Source of the DNA: Microcaldota archaeon
Lineage (GTDB): Archaea > Micrarchaeota > Micrarchaeia > Anstonellales > Anstonellaceae
Direction of reading: 5' to 3'
Assembly (NCBI GenBank): GCA_018304295.1
Contig: JAGVWK010000044.1
Span: forward strand, 1 to 47,047
DNA: 47,047 bases
Part shown: one piece after another, positions 9,615 to 15,328 of the stretch
Layout of the letters: every line of letters begins with the position of its first letter
Numbering within the stretch: the stretch's first letter is position 1
Made by a program: the position numbers and the translations under genes
Notes under the pieces: model-generated
The model's input: only the letters and a program-made list of their open reading frames with translations
What the model was told of the DNA's origin: nothing
Databases searched by the model: none

Positions 9615-9865
9615 TGCATCGCCTGCTTCTTTTTCTTTGCAAGCTCGGCTTCAACCCTTCTTGCAATTCCTGCGTTTATTTTTGCTCCTATTTCCAGCGC
9701 ATCCTTCTCCGTAAGCTTGCTATTGGATGCAAAGGCTTCCAGAATTTCAAGCTCACTTACACGGCGTTCAAATGCGGCAGTTGCAACTTGCGACCAATTC
9801 ACAAATTTAATCTTTTTCATTTTCTCCCGCAACTCAGTTGGCACGGACACTGAAACTATTTCCAT
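9611..9865 (-). CDS. antitoxin paired with the PIN toxin
   Basis: 84 residues starting at ATG 9865, which has an AAGGGTGG ribosome site 5 nt upstream; an in-frame TTG-type extension further upstream encodes only Ile-rich translated promoter DNA and is rejected. The N-terminal MEIVSVSVPTELREKMKKI followed by VNWSQVATAAFERRV has a strand-helix-helix ribbon-helix-helix pattern for DNA binding. The rest is a charged helix ending in KKKKQAMQ. Expected to neutralise the PIN protein and to repress its own promoter. Confidence 0.8.
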   Translation of the reverse strand: MEIVSVSVPTELREKMKKIKFVNWSQVATAAFERRVSELEILEAFASNSKLTEKDALEIGAKINAGIARRVEAELAKKKKQAMQ

Positions 9866-9874
9866 CAAACCACC

Positions 9875-9905
9875 CTTAATAATCTTAATAATAATATTTA
9901 TAATA
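9875..9905 (-). promoter_or_regulatory. promoter and tandem 9-bp operator of the PIN module
   Basis: On the plus strand CTTAATAAT occurs twice in tandem (9875-9883 and 9884-9892), directly between the antitoxin ATG with its ribosome site and a TATA-like ATATTTATAAT at 9894-9904. A ribbon-helix-helix antitoxin could bind such repeats. The stretch is very A+T-rich, so chance similarity is possible. Confidence 0.4.
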
Positions 9906-9941
9906 ATTGCCGCTGCTAGGCAGAAAAATCCCAAAAAGCGG

Positions 9942-10139
9942 CTATTTTCTCCTTGCTATCGGAGCCCTTCGTATCTCAATCTTGCCGCCTTCCTTGTCTT
10001 CTGAAGAAGTGATAATTATGTAATCCTTGTTGTTCCAGCCCAGCGCTTTTGCCTCCTTTGTAATGAAAATTGCGTATCCTGTTGCCCATGGCACGATTTT
10101 CTTGACGTTTACGGTAAGGTTTTCGCCTTTTTCTGCCAT
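9942..10139 (-). CDS. small AbrB-like protein, orphan
   Basis: 65 residues with no toxin partner next to it. The pattern LTVNVKKI...GYAIFITKEAKALGWNNKDYIIIT resembles the AbrB/SpoVT strand-loop-strand unit (compare 'IPKE...LGL..GD.V.V'), followed by a short basic tail ARRK. No ribosome site is seen before ATG 10139; TATA-like sequence lies upstream (TTAATATC or TTTATAATT on this strand). Likely a DNA-binding regulator of the swapped-hairpin fold, but the match is by pattern only. Confidence 0.55.
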   Translation of the reverse strand: MAEKGENLTVNVKKIVPWATGYAIFITKEAKALGWNNKDYIIITSSEDKEGGKIEIRRAPIARRK

Positions 10140-10173
10140 AACAGGAATAATTATAAACTTGATATTAATAGTA

Positions 10174-10191
10174 AATACTTAGAATACTTAG
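10174..10191. repeat. tandem 9-bp repeat in a divergent promoter
   Basis: AATACTTAG is present twice in perfect tandem in the 77-base gap between the AbrB-like gene (left) and the lipoprotein gene (right). The position suits an operator for the AbrB-like protein, controlling one or both genes (inference). Confidence 0.4.
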
Positions 10192-10216
10192 GAAAACAAG
10201 TAAACTGGGTGGGAGC

Positions 10217-11230
10217 TTGGAAGGTACAAACGCTATTTTTGCAATATTAATGGTGGCGGGCATTCTTTTGCTTGCGGGTTGCACTTCGACCCAAGCGGAC
10301 AATAACCAGCAGGCAGTGCAGCAACAATCAGCAGTGCAGCCGCAAGCCCCAAACTCTAACAATATGCAGCAACCACCTGCCCAAATGCAAACAAGCCCGC
10401 CATTGCCAGAGGAACCAACTGCGCCAGAAATAACCGTGGGCGCACCAGATACGGTATCCAAATTCACATCGGCATCGGAAGGCGAAGTTACCCGCTTCTA
10501 TTTCATGCTCCAGGACTCCGATGGGCGCAATACAGTGTCAGATGGCAGGGCAGCACTGCGAATATACGATGACACAAATGAAACGCTTTATTATAAGGAA
10601 GTTGAAGTGAAATCATCGGATTTTGTGCCATATAAATTCCCGCTTACCGGGCAAAAAATGGGCGACGCTTACGAATGGAGGATAAAGGACTCAGACATAA
10701 AAAAAGGCATTGCCACTTACTGGGGCTCGGCAGAACTTACTTTCACGACTCCAAGTGGGAACCGCATGATTGCAGAATCAACAACGGTTTCAATACCAAC
10801 TTATACTGATGAGGAACTTGAGCAAAAATCAGAACAAGACTACCAAGTGCGCGCATTCCAGCTTAACCAAAAAATGCAGAAAGGCAGTTTTGAAGTTACC
10901 GTAATAAAATACGGCTTTTTCAACGCTACCAGCTTTGGCAAAATTGCCCAATACTTGCGCGTGGACATAAGCACAGTGAATACTGGCTCCGAAACAGAGT
11001 ATTTCTCCCCAAACAGCATGTCCTTGCTGGGCCCAAACGGGCAGCAATATGACACAGCCTATATAGGCACACTTGATACCTACAAATCACTCTATCCAGG
11101 GAGCTATGCGCAGGGATATGTGCTATTTGAAGAAGTGCCAACAGACGCAATTGGGCTCAAATTGGTATTTGAGCTGGGGTATGATGCAGATTATGACAAG
11201 TACGTCTTTGAATACCCGCTGGGTGGCTAA
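10217..11230 (+). CDS. lipoprotein with DUF4352-like C-terminal domain
   Basis: About 337 residues if started at TTG 10217, which follows GGGTGGGAGC. A hydrophobic segment ends in the lipobox LLLAGC (Cys at about 22), then a Gln/Pro/Asn-rich linker (about 25-65) leads to two beta-rich parts. The C-terminal part (about 215-337), with FEVTVIKYGFF...AQYLRVDISTVNTGSE.E.F.P...SLLGPNGQQYDT, resembles the DUF4352 immunoglobulin-like domain of surface lipoproteins. The n-region lacks Lys/Arg, which is unusual for a signal peptide. It is followed with no gap by a small membrane protein, so the two form an operon. Function unknown. Confidence 0.75.
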   Translation: MEGTNAIFAILMVAGILLLAGCTSTQADNNQQAVQQQSAVQPQAPNSNNMQQPPAQMQTSPPLPEEPTAPEITVGAPDTVSKFTSASEGEVTRFYFMLQDSDGRNTVSDGRAALRIYDDTNETLYYKEVEVKSSDFVPYKFPLTGQKMGDAYEWRIKDSDIKKGIATYWGSAELTFTTPSGNRMIAESTTVSIPTYTDEELEQKSEQDYQVRAFQLNQKMQKGSFEVTVIKYGFFNATSFGKIAQYLRVDISTVNTGSETEYFSPNSMSLLGPNGQQYDTAYIGTLDTYKSLYPGSYAQGYVLFEEVPTDAIGLKLVFELGYDADYDKYVFEYPLGG

Positions 11231-11584
11231 ATGGAAACAAACGGGACAAACCCAAAGCGCCTTGTTGCAAATTTCTTCTTTTTGGTTGCAGCAGTCTTGC
11301 TGCTGTACATTTTGGTATCTGCATTCTCGGGCCTGGGCAGTTCAGTATGCACTTCGGAGGAGATTGCACGCGGCTTAAGCAAATGCAATAACTCCGTTTC
11401 CCCTCTCGCAGGCTTTCTCGCGGGCGGCATAATGGGCGGGCTTTGCTGTTTTCCGCCAGCAATAGTGTTCTTCATACTGGGCGCATTTTTCTGGAGCGGC
11501 GCAAAGAAAGACGATTTGCGCGATTTGGAAATACGCGCATACCACAAAGGAGAGAAAGTGGGCAAAAAAACAGAAGCGATTTAG
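11231..11584 (+). CDS. small two-helix membrane protein
   Basis: 117 residues; ATG follows the lipoprotein stop with no intervening base, and GGGTGGC inside the previous gene serves as ribosome site. Two hydrophobic segments (about 12-32 and 58-88) flank a short loop, CTSEEIARGLSKCNNS, with two Cys that might pair outside the cell. The C-terminus is basic and cytosolic. The stop codon TAG (11582-11584) lies inside the 34-bp repeat copy described below, so the present C-terminus may have been made by that event. I do not recognise a family. Confidence 0.6.
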   Translation: METNGTNPKRLVANFFFLVAAVLLLYILVSAFSGLGSSVCTSEEIARGLSKCNNSVSPLAGFLAGGIMGGLCCFPPAIVFFILGAFFWSGAKKDDLRDLEIRAYHKGEKVGKKTEAI

Positions 11585-11614
11585 CGCATGGCATATTCGC
11601 CAACATCCACGCGC
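11581..11614. repeat. 34-bp direct repeat, copy A (displaced 3' end of the isomerase gene)
   Basis: 33 of 34 bases match 12925-12958, the true 3' end of the isopentenyl diphosphate isomerase gene. Read on the minus strand it still encodes the last ten residues, RVDVGEYAMR, plus the TAA stop; the one difference is a synonymous Tyr codon. Similarity ends sharply on both sides. The DUF4143 ATPase gene lies between the two copies. Confidence 0.9.
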
Positions 11615-11633
11615 GCCAACGCACATATTTACC

Positions 11634-12836
11634 CTACAGATCAGTCGCCAAGAGCACGCCTTTTTGCGCCGAATATGATTTGGAAACCACATAACTTTCT
11701 TTTAGCCCGATTTCCTTTGAAACGCGTGCCGTGCGCTCAACGTCTCTTTCGGTCGCAGTCTCCTTAACTTCAAGCGCCGCTGCTTCCTTTGGAAGCACAA
11801 AATCTATTTCAAGCCCGCTTCTCCTCTGGTAATATTTCACCTCGCTGCGGCGTGCCAATGCAAGAAAAACAGCGTTCTCAAATACCGCCCCTGAAGATAC
11901 CTGCGCAAAGCGGTTGAGGATGCCGCTGTCGCATGCATATACTTTTTTTGCCCCCGAAACTTCCCTATCCGGGCTTTTGCTGAATGGCGGCACAAGGTGC
12001 ACGAAATAAGTCGCCTCAAGGAAGGCAAGATACGCATACAGGCTTTCCCTGCTTATCCCTGTTTCAGATGAAATTTTGCTTATGTCAAGTTTTGAGCCGC
12101 ACCTGCGCAAAAGCAGCATTATGAAGTCCTGCAACTTCCTGATGTCCCGAAAATCCGCAAGCGTTTTCACGTCTTTTTCAAAATAGGATCTGAATATGTC
12201 TTCAAGCGCAGCCTCCTTGTCAGGAATGCTTTGCGCCAGCGCCACTTTTGGAAAGCCGCCATATTTGAGGTATTCTTCGTACAGCCGTATTTCACGCGCA
12301 TATGCGACTTCATTTTTTCCCTCCATCTTGCTCGCAAAGCCTGCTGCAAACTCTTTTTTCCTGTTGCAAAACCAAAGAAATTCCTCAAAGTCAAGTGGAT
12401 AAAGTTCATATAATATTTTTCTTCCCGCTAGGCTTTCTGGGAAAAGGCCTTTCAAATAAAACGAGGCGGAACCTGTAACAAAAAATTGCACGTCATAATG
12501 GTCAAATAGGTATTTTACCGCCTTTATGCATTCAGGCGCGGTTTGTATCTCATCAAGGAATAGGTATGCTTTTTCTGTCTTGGTTATCCCATACACCTTT
12601 AGGTTTTCCCAAATGCTATCATAATCTTTCTCTCCAAAAGCCTTCCTTACAATGGGGTTTTCCATGTCCAAAAAAGCCTTGTTTTTACTCTCCATTTCCC
12701 CGTAAAGCATGCGCATGAGCGTGGTTTTTCCCACTTGGCGCATCCCAGTGAGCACCACTATTGTCTTTTTGCCTATTTGCGCCCGCAGCGCAGGCAAAAG
12801 TTTTCTTGCGAATGCCATTTTATCCACTATATCCAT
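11634..12836 (-). CDS. AAA-type ATPase with DUF4143 domain
   Basis: 400 residues. N-terminal P-loop domain: VLTGMRQVGKTTLMR (Walker A at 31-38), YLFLDEIQTAPE (Walker B) and FFVTGSASFYLKG (sensor). Then the family's LYPLDFEEFLWF and a C-terminal DUF4143 domain (about 190-370) with the ISKISSETGISRESLYAYLAFLE winged-helix part and the nuclease-like core ENAVFLALARR..VKYYQRRSGLEIDFVL..EAAALEVK. That 'E-IDFVL-EVK' pattern is a PD-(D/E)xK-like motif. The family is abundant and patchy in archaea with unknown function. Ribosome site GGTGG precedes ATG 12836. It is bracketed by the 34-bp repeats, which suggests it was inserted. Confidence 0.9.
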   Translation of the reverse strand: MDIVDKMAFARKLLPALRAQIGKKTIVVLTGMRQVGKTTLMRMLYGEMESKNKAFLDMENPIVRKAFGEKDYDSIWENLKVYGITKTEKAYLFLDEIQTAPECIKAVKYLFDHYDVQFFVTGSASFYLKGLFPESLAGRKILYELYPLDFEEFLWFCNRKKEFAAGFASKMEGKNEVAYAREIRLYEEYLKYGGFPKVALAQSIPDKEAALEDIFRSYFEKDVKTLADFRDIRKLQDFIMLLLRRCGSKLDISKISSETGISRESLYAYLAFLEATYFVHLVPPFSKSPDREVSGAKKVYACDSGILNRFAQVSSGAVFENAVFLALARRSEVKYYQRRSGLEIDFVLPKEAAALEVKETATERDVERTARVSKEIGLKESYVVSKSYSAQKGVLLATDL

Positions 12837-12877
12837 TATCCACCAAAAAGCTTATATACAAAGCAGTCAATTTTGAA

Positions 12878-12910
12878 CCAATTTTGTCGGTTACCGCCCT
12901 ACAAAATTGG
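12878..12910. repeat. 10-bp perfect inverted repeat between the ATPase and isomerase genes
   Basis: CCAATTTTGT (12878-12887) and ACAAAATTGG (12901-12910) are perfect inverted copies with a 13-base spacer. It lies after the isomerase stop codon and 42 bases before the ATPase start; a TATA-like TTATATAC (12852-12859) for the ATPase is nearby. It may be an operator, a terminator hairpin for the isomerase, or an end structure of an inserted unit. Confidence 0.5.
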
Positions 12911-12924
12911 ATGCATTCTGCCTG

Positions 12925-13959
12925 TTAGCGCATGGCGTATTCGCCAACATCCACGCGCAGGCATTGAAGAAGCTGTGCAGTCCTGCCTGTAACAAATACC
13001 CTTGCTTTTGCAAGCTTCTCAAGGTTCGCGCTTCCTGTTAGGAACATCGCAGTCCTCAACTGCATTTTCCAGTTTTTTATTTCAAGGGATGCGTCTTTTG
13101 CAGCTAGGAACGGGTGCGCCCCAGCAGCCATTTTTGCCCCAAGCGCAATGCTTTTGGCAGCGTCAAGGCCGCTTCTTACCCCTCCAGAAGCAATTAGCGG
13201 CAAATGGTACGCGCATGAAACAATGCTCACAACAGTGGGAATTCCCCATTCCCTAAAGCCCTCAACTGGCTTCCCGCGCAAATACTCAACTTTGCTCCAT
13301 GAGGTGCCACCCGCCCCAGATACATTGAGCATCTGCACGCCTGCATTTTTCAGCCGAACTGCAGCATCAGCGGAAATGCCAGCACCTGTCTCTTTTGCAA
13401 TAATTGGAATCCTGAGCGCATCCGACAACTTTGAAATTGCGGAAAGCACCCCTTCAAAATTCCTGTCCCCCTCAGGCTGCACGGCCTCCTGTAGCGCATT
13501 AAGGTGCACAGCAAGCGCGTTTGCATCAATTGCCTCAAGCGCGCTTTTTATTTTCGCAACCGGATAATGCGCAATTTGCGCAGCCCCTATGTTCCCTATT
13601 ATGAATACGTCCGGCGCAACGTCGCGCACCCTGTAGGTCTGCGTTAAAATGGGGTTTTCCACCATTGCGCGCTGGGACCCGAGCCCAAAAGGCACGTTGT
13701 GCTCCGCAGCAACAGCCGCAAGCTTCCTGTTTATCTCTTTTGCCTTTGGGTACCCGCCCGTCATTCCGTCTATTATGAGCGGCGCGTCCATCCTGCGCCC
13801 AAAAAAGCTCGTGCTTATGTCTATTTTCCCCATGTCAATTTCAGGCAGGGAGTTGTGCAAAAATTCAATGTCCGAAAAACCCGCGCCGCGCGCATACTGG
13901 ACATCCTCCTCAAGGCATATCCTCACGTGCTGCTCCTTTCTTGACTGTATTCTCGCCAT
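12925..13959 (-). CDS. fni: type 2 isopentenyl diphosphate isomerase
   Basis: 344 residues. FMN- and NADPH-dependent enzyme that converts IPP to DMAPP for archaeal isoprenoid lipids. Visible: an N-terminal RKEQHVRICLEEDVQYARGAGFSD, PLIIDGMTGGYPKA, GLGSQRAMVENP (flavin site), NIGAAQIAH, LAVHLNALQEAVQPEGDRNFEG (the HLN..QE..QPEG.R core of the family), VSGAGGTSW and IASGGVRSGLDAAKSIALGA (phosphate-binding end of the TIM barrel). Length and motifs are normal. Its last 34 bases (12925-12958) are duplicated at 11581-11614. Confidence 0.95.
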   Translation of the reverse strand: MARIQSRKEQHVRICLEEDVQYARGAGFSDIEFLHNSLPEIDMGKIDISTSFFGRRMDAPLIIDGMTGGYPKAKEINRKLAAVAAEHNVPFGLGSQRAMVENPILTQTYRVRDVAPDVFIIGNIGAAQIAHYPVAKIKSALEAIDANALAVHLNALQEAVQPEGDRNFEGVLSAISKLSDALRIPIIAKETGAGISADAAVRLKNAGVQMLNVSGAGGTSWSKVEYLRGKPVEGFREWGIPTVVSIVSCAYHLPLIASGGVRSGLDAAKSIALGAKMAAGAHPFLAAKDASLEIKNWKMQLRTAMFLTGSANLEKLAKARVFVTGRTAQLLQCLRVDVGEYAMR

Positions 13960-14008
13960 AACTATGTTTTCCGCAACCTATTTTAAATATCTACTGAAAA
14001 CCTAACCC

Positions 14009-14647
14009 ATGGCAGCATTTTTGCATCCAGCGCGCGCAAAATCACAACTTGTGTTTGTGGCAATCGCGGTGCTGCTTGCACTTCTGCTTCTCGTGCTTTT
14101 CAATTTCGCCTCCTCGGGCATCTCGTATGAGCAGGCGCGCGTTTTCATAGAGGCGATAAGCATAGTGGCAACGCTCTCCCTGCTTTATTTTGCCTACATA
14201 AGCGTGCTTTCTTCGCACGCAAAGGACATTGCTGCAGCAGAGCTTGCGGTGCGCCCCGTATTTATCTGGAAAATAAGCTCTGCCGGCCGCCAGATGCTGC
14301 ATTATCGGACAATAAAGCACCCAATATACGACCTTGAAATCTCGCTTGAAATGCACGGCAAAAAGCTCGGGCTTTTTGAGCGCCACCTTGACGTGAGCGG
14401 CACAAACGGGCAGGAGCCAGAATACGAAAAAAGCAGGGACATGACCTCATTTGTGAAGGCAGCGCTTGCAGAAAGAAAGCAGGGCAAAATATTCATCATG
14501 CTTTCCTACCACTCCGAAGTGGGCGGCAGGTACGAGGCATATTTCTCAAAGGAAATAAGAGCCGGGCAAAAAGGCATGCAGCTGCTTGACCGCAAGATAC
14601 TGTGGGCAAAATACCCCTGGCGCGAGGAAAAAGTCTATTTTGACTAG
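14009..14647 (+). CDS. unrecognised two-helix membrane protein
   Basis: 212 residues. Two hydrophobic helices at about 14-33 and 49-68 followed by a cytosolic or external domain of about 140 residues rich in beta strands (VRPVFIWKISSAGRQMLHYRTI, YDLEISLEMHGKKLGLFERHLD, KIFIMLSYHSEVGGRYEAYFSKEI). I know no firm family. A TATA-like TTTTAAATAT about 25 nt before the ATG and no ribosome site suggest a leaderless message; the region is shared with the divergent isomerase gene. The VIT-type transporter follows 8 bases later, so they are probably co-transcribed. Confidence 0.6.
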   Translation: MAAFLHPARAKSQLVFVAIAVLLALLLLVLFNFASSGISYEQARVFIEAISIVATLSLLYFAYISVLSSHAKDIAAAELAVRPVFIWKISSAGRQMLHYRTIKHPIYDLEISLEMHGKKLGLFERHLDVSGTNGQEPEYEKSRDMTSFVKAALAERKQGKIFIMLSYHSEVGGRYEAYFSKEIRAGQKGMQLLDRKILWAKYPWREEKVYFD

Positions 14648-14655
14648 CTGGTTTT

Positions 14656-15264
14656 ATGTCCTCGCACAACGCACGCCACCTCCAAGACGCGATTTTAGGC
14701 GGGCAGGACGGGCTTGTGAACGTTCTTGGGCTTTCTCTTGGGGTGGTAGGTGCGACCGCAGACCCTTCCCTTGTAGTAGTTTCGGGCATGGCGGCAATGT
14801 TCGCAGAAAGCATCTCAATGGGCGCGGTCGCATACACCTCCGCAAACGCCGCAATCGCGTGCGAGAAAAAACGGGCGCTTGAGGCTGAGTTTGAAAAAAA
14901 AGACATTGATAAAATACTCACAATGCTTTCGCACCTGCCCGCAAAAAAATTCGCGCTTGTGCGCTCAAAGCTGCTTTCGCACGAAGAGGGGACATCCGCG
15001 CCGGTCTCCACGGCAATAAAGGTGTGGCTTTCCACAATGTGCGGCTCTTTCATCCCGCTTTTCCCTTATTTCCTCCTTCCGGTATGGGATGCTGCGCTCG
15101 CATCCATCCTCCTCTCCGGCTTTGTGCTCTTCTTTACCGGCGCACTAAAGGCAAAATGGACAATAGGGGACTGGAAGGAAAGCGGCTTTGAGATGCTCGC
15201 AGTAGGGACGCTTGCAGCAATCGCGGGCTACATAATAGGCGTTCTTCTTAGGGCGCCGGTTTAG
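14656..15264 (+). CDS. VIT/CCC1-family iron or manganese transporter
   Basis: 202 residues. Matches the VIT1/CCC1 family, which moves Fe2+ or Mn2+ across membranes: ILGGQDGLVNVLGLSLGVVGA in the first helix (family hallmark 'DG..S..G...G'), MAAMFAESISMGAVAYTSANA in the second (the ExxSMxxGxYxS pattern), a charged middle segment, then three C-terminal helices starting at GSFIPLFPYF and ending at IAGYIIGVLL. Five helices total as expected. Substrate cannot be told from sequence. Confidence 0.85.
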   Translation: MSSHNARHLQDAILGGQDGLVNVLGLSLGVVGATADPSLVVVSGMAAMFAESISMGAVAYTSANAAIACEKKRALEAEFEKKDIDKILTMLSHLPAKKFALVRSKLLSHEEGTSAPVSTAIKVWLSTMCGSFIPLFPYFLLPVWDAALASILLSGFVLFFTGALKAKWTIGDWKESGFEMLAVGTLAAIAGYIIGVLLRAPV

Positions 15265-15298
15265 CATTGTGCGAATTCCGATGCCCTGCCCATACTAC

Positions 15299-15308
15299 TT
15301 ATATATAC
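15299..15308 (+). promoter_or_regulatory. TATA-like box for the membrane AAA protein
   Basis: CTTATATATAC centred about 26 nt before ATG 15329, with no ribosome site in between; predicts a leaderless transcript. Confidence 0.5.
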
Positions 15309-15328
15309 TTTTCTTCAGTTAGCTTCAC

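Noticed and set aside
9866-9934. Ile-rich N-terminal extension of the PIN antitoxin
   Set aside because: It is the A+T-rich promoter read as protein; ATG 9865 has a good ribosome site.
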